Source: Micromonospora sp. HK10 (lineage in GTDB: Bacteria; Actinomycetota; Actinomycetes; Mycobacteriales; Micromonosporaceae). From it: a stretch of 64,000 nucleotides of DNA. The notes under the pieces were generated by a model, which ran no database searches, was not told the DNA's origin, and was given only the letters and a program-made list of their open reading frames with translations. This document shows, piece by piece, positions 10,048-18,907 of this stretch. Both the position numbers and the translations under genes were made by a program. The stretch spans positions 1-64,000 of the forward strand of contig NZ_KQ058794.1 in NCBI RefSeq assembly GCF_000982955.1, given 5' to 3'. The stretch's first letter is position 1, and each line of letters starts with the position of its first letter.

Positions 10048-12354
10048 ATGCCCGACACCCCCCACCCGCGCAGCACCTACCGCGTCCAGGTCCGCCCCGG
10101 CTTCGACCTCGACGCCACCGCCGGCCTCGCCGGCTACCTGGCCGACCTCGGCGTCACCCACCTCTACAGCGCGCCCCTGCTCACCGCCACCCCCGGCTCC
10201 CAGCACGGCTACGACGTGGTCGACCACCGGTCGGTCAGCCCGGAACTCGGCGGCGAGGCCGGCCGGCAGCGGCTGGTCCGGGCGCTGCGCGCGGCCGGAC
10301 TCGGCCTGGTCGTGGACATCGTGCCGAACCACGCCGGGGTGGCCCGGCCGGCGGCCAACCCGGCCTGGTGGGACGTGCTGCGCCGGGGGCGCGCGTCGGC
10401 GTACGCGGACTGGTTCGACATCGACTGGGACCGGGGCCGGCTGCTGCTGCCGGTGCTCGCCGACGCCCCCGACGCCCTGGACGACCTGAAGCTGGTCGAC
10501 GGGGAGCTGCGCTACCACGAGCACCGCTTCCCGGTCGCCGACGGCACCGGCGACGGGACGCCACGCGAGGTGCACGACCGGCAGCACTACGAGCTGGTCG
10601 GCTGGCGGCGTGGCGACCGCGAGCTGACGTACCGCCGGTTCTTCGCCGTGTCCGACCTGGCCGGGCTGCGGGTGGAGGACCCGGCGGTCTTCCAGGCCAC
10701 GCACGCGGAGATCCTGCGCTGGGTGGACGCCGGCGACGTCGACGGCATCCGGGTCGACCACCCGGACGGGCTGCGCGACCCGGGCGGCTACCTGGCCCGG
10801 CTGCGCGCCGCCGCGCCGGCCGCGTGGCTGGTGGTGGAGAAGATCCTGGAGTACGGCGAGGAGCTGCCGGACTGGCCGGTCGACGGCACCACCGGCTACG
10901 ACGCCCTCGCCGCGGTGTGCGGGCTCTTCGTCGATCCGGCCGCCGAGGCGGACTTCACCGCGCTGGACGGCCGGCTCACCGGCCGGCACACCTCCTGGCA
11001 GGACCTCACCCACGAGACCAAGCTGGCCGCCGCCACCCGGCTGCTCGCCACCGAGCTGAACCGGCTGGCCGCGCTCGTCCCGGACCTGCCCGGCGAGCAG
11101 GTCCGGGCGGCCCTGGCCGAGCTGGCCGCCGCCTTTCCGGTCTACCGCGGCTACCCACCGGCGGGGGCCCGGCACCTCGCCGCCGCGCGCGCCGAGGCGG
11201 GCCGCCGCCGCCCCGACCTGACCGCCGTCCTGGACGCGGTCACCGCCCGGCTGCGCGACCCCGAACACGAGCTGGCCGCCCGGTTCCCGCAGTTCACCGG
11301 CGCGGTGATGGCCAAGGGCGTGGAGGACACCGCGTACTACCGGTGGAGCCGGTTCGTCGCGCTCAACGAGGTGGGCGGCAGCCCGGCCCATTTCGGCGTG
11401 CCGCCGGCCGAGTTCCACCGCTTCGCCGCCGCCCGCCAGGTCCGCTGGCCGGCGAGCATGACCACGCTGTCCACCCACGACACCAAGCGCGGCGAGGACG
11501 TCCGGGCCCGCCTCGCGGTCCTGTCCGAGCTGCCCGGCCGCTGGGCCGAGCGGGTGGCCGACTGGACGTCCCGGGCGCCGCTGCCCGACCCGGCCTTCGC
11601 CCACCTGCTCTGGCAGACCGCCGTCGGCGCCTGGCCCGTCGAGCGGGAGCGGCTGCACGCGTACGCGGAGAAGGCCGCCCGGGAGGCGTCGGTCTCGACC
11701 GGTTGGGCCGACCCCGACCCGGCCTTCGAGCACGAGCTGCACGCCCTGGTCGACCGGATGTACGACGACCCGGAGCTGCACGCCCAGCTGACCGCGTTCG
11801 CCGACGAGATCACCCCGGCGGGCTGGTCCAACGCGCTCGGGCAGAAGCTCGTGCAGCTCGCCATGCCCGGCGTGCCGGACACCTACCAGGGCACCGAGCT
11901 GTGGGAGAACTCCCTGGTCGACCCGGACAACCGCCGCCCGGTCGACTTCCCCGTACGCCGGGACCTGCTGGCCCGGCTCGACGCCGGTGACCGGCCGGCG
12001 GTGGCCGCCGACGGCGCGGCCAAGCTGATGGTGGTCTCCCGCACGCTGCGGCTGCGTCGCGACCATCCCGAGCTGTTCACCGGCTACCGCCCGGTGTCGG
12101 TACGCGGACCGGCCGGCGGGCACGCGGTGGCCTTCGACCGGGGCGGCGCGATCGCGGTGGCGACCCGGCTGCCACTGGGGTTGGCGCGGGCCGGCGGGTG
12201 GCGTGACACGAGACTGTCACTTCCTGTTCATCCGGTCACTGACTTGTTCACCGGCCGGGTCTACAGTGGGGCTGAGCTGCTCCTTCATGATCTGTTGAGC
12301 ACCTATCCCGTCGCCCTGCTGGCTCCCACCGACTCCGTGGAGGCTGCCGCATGA
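10048..12354 (+). CDS. treY: Maltooligosyl trehalose synthase
   Basis: A 768-residue GH13 enzyme that isomerises the reducing-end alpha-1,4 bond of maltooligosaccharides to alpha,alpha-1,1, giving maltooligosyl trehalose. Signature segments are STYRVQVRPGFDL, VTHLYSAPLLTATPGSQHGYDV, DIVPNHAG, GIRVDHPDGL (nucleophile Asp) and the VEKIL Glu strand. GAGAGGA lies before the ATG. The last four bases overlap the treZ start (ATGA), so the two products are made in coupled fashion. Confidence 0.95.
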   Translation: MPDTPHPRSTYRVQVRPGFDLDATAGLAGYLADLGVTHLYSAPLLTATPGSQHGYDVVDHRSVSPELGGEAGRQRLVRALRAAGLGLVVDIVPNHAGVARPAANPAWWDVLRRGRASAYADWFDIDWDRGRLLLPVLADAPDALDDLKLVDGELRYHEHRFPVADGTGDGTPREVHDRQHYELVGWRRGDRELTYRRFFAVSDLAGLRVEDPAVFQATHAEILRWVDAGDVDGIRVDHPDGLRDPGGYLARLRAAAPAAWLVVEKILEYGEELPDWPVDGTTGYDALAAVCGLFVDPAAEADFTALDGRLTGRHTSWQDLTHETKLAAATRLLATELNRLAALVPDLPGEQVRAALAELAAAFPVYRGYPPAGARHLAAARAEAGRRRPDLTAVLDAVTARLRDPEHELAARFPQFTGAVMAKGVEDTAYYRWSRFVALNEVGGSPAHFGVPPAEFHRFAAARQVRWPASMTTLSTHDTKRGEDVRARLAVLSELPGRWAERVADWTSRAPLPDPAFAHLLWQTAVGAWPVERERLHAYAEKAAREASVSTGWADPDPAFEHELHALVDRMYDDPELHAQLTAFADEITPAGWSNALGQKLVQLAMPGVPDTYQGTELWENSLVDPDNRRPVDFPVRRDLLARLDAGDRPAVAADGAAKLMVVSRTLRLRRDHPELFTGYRPVSVRGPAGGHAVAFDRGGAIAVATRLPLGLARAGGWRDTRLSLPVHPVTDLFTGRVYSGAELLLHDLLSTYPVALLAPTDSVEAAA

Positions 12355-14084
12355 CCGAGTTCACGGTGTGGGCGCCCGAGGCCGCCCGGGTCCGGCTGCG
12401 CCTGCCCGGCGGCGCCGACCACGAACTGCGCTCCGGGCCGGGCGGCTGGTGGCGGGTCGAGGTGCCCGGCGCGGGGCCGGGCACGGACTACGCGTTCCTG
12501 CTCGACGACGACGAGCAGCCGCTGCCGGACCCCCGGTCGGCCTGGCAGCCGCACGGCGTGCACGGGCCGAGCCGCCGCTACGACCACGCCGCGTTCGACT
12601 GGACCGACCAGGGCTGGACCGGGCGGCAACTGCCCGGCAGCGTCCTCTACGAGCTGCACGTCGGCACGTTCACCCCGGAGGGCACCTTCGACGCGGCGAT
12701 CGGCCGCCTCGACCACCTGGTCGACCTGGGCGTCGACCTGGTCGAGCTGCTGCCGGTCAACGCCTTCAACGGCGAGCACAACTGGGGCTACGACGGCGTC
12801 TGCTGGTATGCGCCGCACGAGCCGTACGGCGGGCCGGACGGGCTCAAGCGGTTCGTCGACGCGGCGCACGCCAAGGGGCTGGGGGTGATCCTCGACGTCG
12901 TCTACAACCATTTCGGGCCCTCCGGGGCCTACGCGCCGCGCTTCGCGCCGTACCTGGCCGAGCAGAGCAACCCGTGGGGCCGCACGGTCAACCTGGACGG
13001 GCCGCACTCCGACGAGGTGCGCCGCTACATCGTCGACAGCGTGCTGATGTGGTTGCGCGACTACCACGTCGACGGGCTGCGGCTCGACGCCGTGCACGCC
13101 ATGCCCGACTCGCGGGCCACCCACCTGCTCGAGGAGATGGCGGCCGAGGTGGAGAGCCTCTCCACCCATCTGGGCCGGCCGCTGTCGTTGATCGCCGAGA
13201 GCGACCTGAACGACCCGAAGCTGATCACCCCGCGGGAGGCCGGCGGGTACGGCCTGCACGCCCAGTGGAACGACGACGCCCACCACGCGCTGCACACCCT
13301 GCTCACCGGGGAGCGGCAGGGCTACTACGGTGACTTCGGCTCGCTGGACTGCCTCACCGACGTGCTGACCGGCGGCTTCTTCCACGCCGGCACCTGGTCC
13401 AGCTTCCGCAACCGCAGCCACGGCCGGCCGGTGGACCGGCAGCGCACCCCGGGGCACCGGTTCGTGGCGTACCTGCAGAACCACGACCAGATCGGCAACC
13501 GGGCCACCGGGGACCGGATCTCGGCGACCCTGTCGGTGGGGCTGCTGCGGGTCGGCGCCACCCTGCTGATGACCGCGCCGTTCACCCCGATGCTGTTCAT
13601 GGGGGAGGAGTGGGCGGCCAGCACCCCGTGGCAGTTCTTCACCAGCCACCCGGAGCCGGAGTTGGCCAAGGCGGTGGCGACCGGGCGGCGGCGGGAGTTC
13701 GCGGCGCACGGCTGGCCGCCGGGGGAGGTGCCCGACCCGCAGGACCCGCAGACCTTCGTCCGGTCCCGGCTGGACTGGGCCGAGCTGGACAAGCCCGAGC
13801 ACCGGGAGATGTACGACTTCCACCGGCGGCTGATCGCCCTGCGCAAGAGCCGCCCCGAGCTGTCCGACCCGCGGCTGAGCCACGTCGACGTGCGGCACGG
13901 CGACCAGTTCCTGCTGATGCGCCGGGGCGAGTGCCTGGTGGTGGCCAACCTGGCCGGCAAGCCACAGCGGATCAACCTGCCCGGGGTGGTGCGCAGCGTG
14001 CTGCTGGCCACCTCCGAGGGGGTCACCGTGATGCGTGACGGCATCGAGCTGCCGCCGGAGTCCGCCGCGATCGTGGCGGTGTAG
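12351..14084 (+). CDS. treZ: Malto-oligosyltrehalose trehalohydrolase
   Basis: A 577-residue GH13 enzyme that cleaves trehalose from the end of maltooligosyl trehalose. It begins with the family's N-terminal sandwich (FTVWAPEAARVRLRLPGG), then DVVYNHFGPSG, GLRLDAVHAM, the acid/base region IAESDLNDPK and QNHDQIGNR. With GlgX and TreY it completes the glycogen-to-trehalose route, which in actinomycetes serves osmotic and desiccation tolerance and spore reserves. Confidence 0.95.
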   Translation: MTEFTVWAPEAARVRLRLPGGADHELRSGPGGWWRVEVPGAGPGTDYAFLLDDDEQPLPDPRSAWQPHGVHGPSRRYDHAAFDWTDQGWTGRQLPGSVLYELHVGTFTPEGTFDAAIGRLDHLVDLGVDLVELLPVNAFNGEHNWGYDGVCWYAPHEPYGGPDGLKRFVDAAHAKGLGVILDVVYNHFGPSGAYAPRFAPYLAEQSNPWGRTVNLDGPHSDEVRRYIVDSVLMWLRDYHVDGLRLDAVHAMPDSRATHLLEEMAAEVESLSTHLGRPLSLIAESDLNDPKLITPREAGGYGLHAQWNDDAHHALHTLLTGERQGYYGDFGSLDCLTDVLTGGFFHAGTWSSFRNRSHGRPVDRQRTPGHRFVAYLQNHDQIGNRATGDRISATLSVGLLRVGATLLMTAPFTPMLFMGEEWAASTPWQFFTSHPEPELAKAVATGRRREFAAHGWPPGEVPDPQDPQTFVRSRLDWAELDKPEHREMYDFHRRLIALRKSRPELSDPRLSHVDVRHGDQFLLMRRGECLVVANLAGKPQRINLPGVVRSVLLATSEGVTVMRDGIELPPESAAIVAV

Positions 14085-14118
14085 GCGGGCGGTTCGCGAC
14101 TCCGTTTGCATACTGGGT

Positions 14119-14763
14119 ATGCTGCGCGCTGTGAATCCCGGTCATCGAATGGTCGCGGGAATCTCGGTGGCCGGTGGCGTCGCGCTCGGCTCGCTCGACT
14201 TCCTGTGGATCAAGTACCTGCCCTATCCGTTCGCCGAGCTGGGCAACTCCACGGCCACCTGGGCCGTCGCCGCCTTCTTCCTGGGCCGCTGGGTCCGGTC
14301 GGGCCCGCTGCGCGCCGCCCTGGCCGCCTCGGTCCTGCTCGTCGTCGCGGTACCCAGCTACTACCTTGCGGCGACGCTCGTCCAGGGCGACGACCTGGCC
14401 GTGCTCTGGGCGCCCTCGTCGGTGCTCTGGATGGCGTTCGGGGTGGTCGCGGGCGTGGTGTTCGGCGTCGGCGGGACCTGGAGCCGCCGCGACGGCTGGC
14501 GGCAGGTGATCGGGGCCGCGCTGCCGGCCGCTGTGTTCGTCGAGGAGGCCGCCCGGTTCGCCGGCCGGGCGAACGACCCCGGCTATCCGGGCGCGGGTTG
14601 GAACGTGGCCATCGACCTCGCGCTCGCCCTCCTGCTCCTCGTGCTCGTCGGCCGGTCGAACCGTCAGCGGGCGCTCGCCGCCGCGGTGGCCCTGCCGCTG
14701 GCCGGCGTCATCCTGGTGGCGTTCGCCGTCGTCGGCGGCTCCGCCGCGAGCGCCATCGGGTGA
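14119..14763 (+). CDS. Multi-spanning membrane protein, DUF6518-like
   Basis: A 214-residue protein with about six hydrophobic segments and few charged loops, including GSLDFLWIKYLPYPFAELGN and FGVVAGVVFGVGGTWSRR. Length and pattern recall the DUF6518 group, but I hold that name loosely. No catalytic or binding motif is visible. The start is uncertain: ATG 14119, GTG 14131 and ATG 14149 are all possible, and a GGGTAT hexamer overlaps the first, which would favour a later start if it were a -10. Function unknown. Confidence 0.65.
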   Translation: MLRAVNPGHRMVAGISVAGGVALGSLDFLWIKYLPYPFAELGNSTATWAVAAFFLGRWVRSGPLRAALAASVLLVVAVPSYYLAATLVQGDDLAVLWAPSSVLWMAFGVVAGVVFGVGGTWSRRDGWRQVIGAALPAAVFVEEAARFAGRANDPGYPGAGWNVAIDLALALLLLVLVGRSNRQRALAAAVALPLAGVILVAFAVVGGSAASAIG

Positions 14764-14783
14764 CCGGCGGCTGGCGGCGCCGG

Positions 14784-15311
14784 TCACGAGGTGGGTCGGC
14801 GGTCACCACCTGTTGCGCCGCTTCGGGGCGGCACCATGGTTGAGCCGCCGGCAAGGTATGCCGGAGTCAGCTCGGCTCGGGCATGTATCGCCGCGCGAAC
14901 GCGTGGTAGGACGTTCTCCGGCAAACGCTGCTCGGCCTCCCGTTGCCCGAAGAAGGCAACGTCTTCCAACTCATGTGCCGGCAAGCGGAAGCCGCTGAGG
15001 CTGGTGAAGACTCCGCAGTCGAAGGTAAAACTGATGATGGCGCGTGGTCGTTGTCCGGCGGGCGGCGCCCAATCCACAACGAGAAGGTTGCCCACCTGCA
15101 CGGCGACCCCCAACTCCTCTCGGACCTCCCGGGCGCAGGCCTCGTGCGGGTACTCGCCTTCATCCACGTAACCGCCTGGGAATGCCCAGTGGGCGCGGTA
15201 CGCCGGCTTGACCAGCAGCACCCTGCCATCCGGGTCGGTGATGAAGGCTGCCGCGGCCGCGTGGAAGGAAGCCAGATTCGCGTACCAGGTGGCGGGCTCC
15301 GTCCAGGTCAC
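14784..15311 (-). CDS. NUDIX hydrolase
   Basis: A 175-residue protein with a complete Nudix box at residues 47-69 (G47, E53, R61-E62, E65-E66, G68), which coordinates Mg2+ for hydrolysis of nucleoside-diphosphate-linked substrates. The N-terminal part (AAAFITDPDGRVLLVK) is the first strand pair of the fold. The substrate cannot be predicted. It starts at a GTG 39 bases after the stop of the upstream HTH-TPR regulator; this regulator-plus-NUDIX order is common in actinomycetes. Base composition is visibly lower in GC than in flanking genes. Confidence 0.85.
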   Translation of the reverse strand: MTWTEPATWYANLASFHAAAAAFITDPDGRVLLVKPAYRAHWAFPGGYVDEGEYPHEACAREVREELGVAVQVGNLLVVDWAPPAGQRPRAIISFTFDCGVFTSLSGFRLPAHELEDVAFFGQREAEQRLPENVLPRVRAAIHARAELTPAYLAGGSTMVPPRSGATGGDRRPTS

Positions 15312-15350
15312 CCGGGTGACGGTAGCGGATGCTTCGCTGGATGCCCCTCG

Positions 15351-16703
15351 TCAGGTGTGCGCTGGCGTAACCCCGAGAGCAGTGAGCACTTCTGCGACCT
15401 GGGTCGACGCCTGCTGCGGGTTGAGCGCGGCGGTGAGTTCGCGAACGCGCTGGTGAACCCGTGCAGAGCGGACGCCCGCCGTCTGTTGTCGGAGCCTTCG
15501 GCCCCAGTCGCAGGCGGCATCAGTGTCGCCGGCGCGGGCATGAGTTGTCGCGATCAGAGCGGTATGGAGAGCACGGGTACGGCTGTTTTGGCTGGCCAGG
15601 GTCAGCGCGTCCGGTGCGTGTCGGAGGGCCTGCTTGTAGAGGTGGAGGTCGGCTAGGCACCGTAGCGCGGCCCCGGCGAGGTGGGCCGGGCTGAAGTAGT
15701 TGACCCAGCGCGGGCCAACCTCGGTACCCGTCCGGTCGAGCGCGCGTTCGGCCTTGGCGAGTGCGGTCTGACAAGCGCGCCGCTCCTTCGAATGCCCGTA
15801 AGCGGTGGCGGCAGTGGCGTGTAGTCGAGCAAGGACGGTAGCGGGTGCGCGGCCAGCCCCGTCGATGGCTGCTTCGGCAAGCCGGGCCGCATCCCGGGCG
15901 TGCCCCAGGTACAGAGCTTGAGTGGCGAGGTTCGCCAGCAGATGAGCGCCGTACAGACGGTCGTCGGCGGCCTTGGCGAGCCGCAGGGCGATGGTCACGT
16001 GACGTTGAGCGGTGGCCTGGTCACCCGCGTCGTACGACATGAAAGCGAGCTGACCGGAGAGCGCCGCGCACGCGCGCATGAGGTCGCGCCCAACGGCATC
16101 GGTATAGGTGCCTCGCAGCATGGGGGCAACCTGACTGACGAGGAATTCGGCCATGAGCGCCCGGGTGCGTAGCGGCCCACTGCCGTGGCGTCGGTCAAGG
16201 TCGGCAAAGTGGTCCGCCAGCGCATACAGGGCTTCAATGTCGCTGGGATGGACCGGCTGGCGACCGCTTCGGCTGACAGCCTTATCCGGCAGGTCGTACC
16301 GCCACCCGAGCGCGGCCTGTAGCGCTTTGTTGCTGTCGAACCCACCGCCGCCCTGGTGGTGCAGGTGCTTGGCCAGCGCCGTCCACGTCTGCTCGGCGGT
16401 GTCGATCGCATGGCCAACGGAAGCGGGGTAGACGCAGGTTCCGATGCCGCCGTGGAATCCCAGCTCGGACACATCGACGGAGCGACCGAGCTTACGGGTC
16501 AACGTTTCCGCCATAGCGGCTTGGACCTCCTCGCCCGGCCGGCGACCGCGCAGCCACCAGTAGACGCTGGCGGCGTCGTATCGCCAGGTGCCGTGAAGAC
16601 GACCAGCGTGATTGAGCTGGCGGGCGAAAGCCGCATGAGCGCCGCCGTAACCGGCGGCATGCAGCAGGGCCTCGAACGCCGCGTTTGTCACTGGTCTCGC
16701 CAC
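15351..16703 (-). CDS. Transcriptional regulator-like protein with TPR-type helical repeats, NUDIX-linked
   Basis: A 450-residue protein. The first about 75 residues (FEALLHAAGYGGAHAAFARQ through VYWWLRGRRPGEEVQAAMAE) look like a divergent helix-turn-helix, and the rest is helical with TPR-like pairs (AQRHVTIALRLAKAADDRLY and similar). This arrangement is known for actinomycete regulators that precede NUDIX genes. The GTG at 16703 is preferred over the ATG at 16721 because GGAGG lies seven bases upstream. Its target and ligand are unknown. GC content is lower than the surroundings, which hints at a different origin for this gene pair. Confidence 0.7.
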   Translation of the reverse strand: MARPVTNAAFEALLHAAGYGGAHAAFARQLNHAGRLHGTWRYDAASVYWWLRGRRPGEEVQAAMAETLTRKLGRSVDVSELGFHGGIGTCVYPASVGHAIDTAEQTWTALAKHLHHQGGGGFDSNKALQAALGWRYDLPDKAVSRSGRQPVHPSDIEALYALADHFADLDRRHGSGPLRTRALMAEFLVSQVAPMLRGTYTDAVGRDLMRACAALSGQLAFMSYDAGDQATAQRHVTIALRLAKAADDRLYGAHLLANLATQALYLGHARDAARLAEAAIDGAGRAPATVLARLHATAATAYGHSKERRACQTALAKAERALDRTGTEVGPRWVNYFSPAHLAGAALRCLADLHLYKQALRHAPDALTLASQNSRTRALHTALIATTHARAGDTDAACDWGRRLRQQTAGVRSARVHQRVRELTAALNPQQASTQVAEVLTALGVTPAHT

Positions 16704-16925
16704 CGTTATGCCTCCGTGCATCGGTCATTACCCGCAGTGATGAGCGTATGGCTTACGGCGGTCTGCTGGGGGTCCCGCGCAACCGCGCGCAACCCCGCCT
16801 GGGTCAACGCAACGGCGCACATTGCTTGCCCTCTGGTCCATCGACGATGCGCCGGCTTGGGTGGCAACTGAGGTCAGGGTGTTGGGCACTGACCGATGAG
16901 CGTGCACCGGTTGACGGGAGTGAGG

Positions 16926-17084
16926 ATGCACGGCGGCGAGTTGGTGAGCCGAGGCGAGCAGGTCGAGGCGGCCGAACGGGAGGCCGCGAAGCGGCGGCTG
17001 TTGGAGCAGGCCGAGGCGGAACGCATACCCGTGGAGGACACCACCCTGGCGGTCCCGGACCGGCGGTGGCGGCATGACGGATGA
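16926..17084 (+). CDS. Small hypothetical protein upstream of HTH regulator
   Basis: A 52-residue, highly charged protein (GEQVEAAEREAAKRRLLEQA suggests one long amphipathic helix). The ATG at 16926 has GGGAG five bases upstream, and its 3' end overlaps the start of the next gene by eleven bases, which supports real, coupled translation. Function unknown; a partner or translational leader for the regulator is possible. Confidence 0.5.
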   Translation: MHGGELVSRGEQVEAAEREAAKRRLLEQAEAERIPVEDTTLAVPDRRWRHDG

Positions 17085-18204
17085 GCCGATCGGTCGGCGG
17101 CTGGCCCGCTGGCGGTTACGCCGCCGGATGACCCAGCAGATGCTCGCCGACCGGCTGGGCAAGTCGAAGAGCTGGGTGGACAAGGTCGAGCGCGGCGTCC
17201 GTGCCCTGGACCGGTACTCGGTGGTCCAGGAGATCGCCGAAGTGCTGCGGATCCATCCGACGGTGTTGCTCGGTGAGGAGCGCCCGCAGCCGGAGGGCCG
17301 GACGCCGGCCGGCGTCGACCGCATCCGCGCCGCCCTCGCCCGCTACGACGCGGGCCGGAGGCTGCCGGCGGCTGAGCTGCAGCGGCATGTCGAGCACGCC
17401 TGGCTCACCTACCGGTACGCGCATTACGCCCACCTGGTGCGGCTGCTGCCGGATCTGCTCGATGCCGCTCGGAGCCTACGGGCGGAACTGCCGGAGTTGC
17501 CGGTCCAGGTCTACCGGATCACCTCGTCGGCGCTGGTCAAACTGGGCGAGGCCGAGCTCGGCTGGCTGGCCGCCGATCGGGCGATGACCGCTGCCGGCGA
17601 CGAGCCGTTGCTCATCGGCGCGGCGGCCGTGTCGGTCGGGCAGGCGCTGCGTGCGCTCGGTCGCCACCGGCTCGCGTCGGCCGTGACGCTCGCTGCCGCG
17701 CCGCGCGACGTGCCCGCGAGTGCGCTGGACGGGACGCTGCTGCTCCAGGCCGCGCTGGCCGCCGCGAGCTCCGGCGATGCCCGTGGCGCCGGCGGTCTGA
17801 TCGACCGGGCCGCCGAGATCGCCACCCGTCCGCCCGGCGACGACGACCGGCACCGGACCTCCTTCGGACCGGCCGCCGTGGAACTGGCCCGGGTGGTGGC
17901 CGCTGTTGAGCTGGGCGACGCCGGGGCGGCGTTGTGCCGGCACGAGCGGGTGAACCGTGACGACGGATGGCGAGCACTACCGGCCGAGTACCGGGGCGCG
18001 TACCTCCTCGACGTCGCTCGGGCGTATCTCCAGGTGGGGGACCTGCGCGGGGCGGGACGGACGCTGGTCGAGGCGGACGGCGTCGCGCCGGCCGAGGTTC
18101 GGTGGCGGCCGGTGGCCCGTACCCTCGTCGCGGAGATCGCCCGGCGGCACCCGGCGCCGGCCGGGGTGGCCCGGCTGGCGGCGTCGGTCGGCCTGATGCG
18201 CTGA
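17074..18204 (+). CDS. XRE-family HTH regulator with TPR-like C-terminal domain
   Basis: A 376-residue protein. Residues about 8-65 form a clear XRE helix-turn-helix (RRMTQQMLADRLGKSKSWVD then KVERGVRALDR), and the remainder is alpha-helical and TPR-like. Such proteins are common in Streptomyces and Micromonospora as regulators with a ligand- or protein-sensing C-terminus. It is a second HTH-TPR regulator within 2 kb, but its HTH is more canonical than that of the NUDIX-linked one. No obvious target gene is coupled to it. Confidence 0.8.
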   Translation: MTDEPIGRRLARWRLRRRMTQQMLADRLGKSKSWVDKVERGVRALDRYSVVQEIAEVLRIHPTVLLGEERPQPEGRTPAGVDRIRAALARYDAGRRLPAAELQRHVEHAWLTYRYAHYAHLVRLLPDLLDAARSLRAELPELPVQVYRITSSALVKLGEAELGWLAADRAMTAAGDEPLLIGAAAVSVGQALRALGRHRLASAVTLAAAPRDVPASALDGTLLLQAALAAASSGDARGAGGLIDRAAEIATRPPGDDDRHRTSFGPAAVELARVVAAVELGDAGAALCRHERVNRDDGWRALPAEYRGAYLLDVARAYLQVGDLRGAGRTLVEADGVAPAEVRWRPVARTLVAEIARRHPAPAGVARLAASVGLMR

Positions 18205-18307
18205 CCCGGCAGCGGCACGGCCAGCGCACCCCGGTCCCGCCAGCACAGCGACGCCCCCGGTCCGAGCCGCCGGCAGGCGCCGGACGGCGCATCGGGCGGC
18301 GCGCCGG

Positions 18308-18313
18308 TAACGT
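18308..18313 (+). promoter_or_regulatory. -10 box, leaderless start of GNAT gene
   Basis: TAACGT ends seven bases before the ATG at 18321, and no ribosome-binding site is present. Confidence 0.45.
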
Positions 18314-18320
18314 GGCGCCG

Positions 18321-18896
18321 ATGGAGCACGCCGCGCCGCCGCCGACCCCGGCCGGCATTCTCAGCGAGTACGCCGGCACGACGGTACGGCTCAGGCCGGT
18401 CGACGAACCGGACCTGGCGATGCTCCGCCGGTTCCGCACCGAGCCGGGCCTGATCGGGCTGGACTGGGACGGCTTCCGGGACCCGGGCGCACCGGCCCGC
18501 CGCTACGCCGAGGACGGCTGGTTGGGCGAACGGGACGGCCGGCTCGTCGTCCAGGTCGAGCCCGAGGAGGCCGCCGCCGGGATCGTCAGCTACCGGTCGG
18601 GTCTCTACGGCGGACGCGCGCCGTACTGGGAGATCGGCATCGCCCTGCTACCCGAGTGGCGTGGCCGGGGCGTCGGGTGGCGGGCCCAGGCCCTGCTCTG
18701 CGACTACCTGTTCGCGCACACGCCGGCGCAGCGGATCCAGGCCGGCACCCACCCGGAGAACGTCGCCGAGCAGCGGTCGCTGGAGAAGGCCGGGTTCCAG
18801 CTCGAAGGCGTCATCCGCGCCTGCGAGTTCCGCGCCGGCGCCTGGCGCGACGGCTGGCTCTACAGCCGGCTGCGCGACGACCCGTCGCCGCGGTGA
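18321..18896 (+). CDS. GNAT-family N-acetyltransferase
   Basis: A 191-residue acetyltransferase of the RimJ/RimL-like branch. It has the acetyl-CoA pyrophosphate loop in LLPEWRGRGVGWRAQALLCD (R/Q-x-x-G-x-G/A pattern) and the family's HPENVAEQRSLEKAGFQLEG C-terminal motif. The first strand is TTVRLRPVDEPDLAMLRRF. It transfers acetyl from acetyl-CoA to an amine; the acceptor (protein N-terminus, antibiotic or metabolite) is not predictable. A leaderless start at the ATG is likely. It converges with the ligase gene that follows. Confidence 0.85.
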   Translation: MEHAAPPPTPAGILSEYAGTTVRLRPVDEPDLAMLRRFRTEPGLIGLDWDGFRDPGAPARRYAEDGWLGERDGRLVVQVEPEEAAAGIVSYRSGLYGGRAPYWEIGIALLPEWRGRGVGWRAQALLCDYLFAHTPAQRIQAGTHPENVAEQRSLEKAGFQLEGVIRACEFRAGAWRDGWLYSRLRDDPSPR

Positions 18897-18907
18897 GCCC
18901 GGACCGG

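Noticed and set aside
14092..14120. SigB-type promoter at GGGTAT before the membrane protein gene
   Set aside because: The nearest GTTT or GTTC elements are 8 or 19 bases upstream, outside the 14-17 range, and the hexamer overlaps a start codon.
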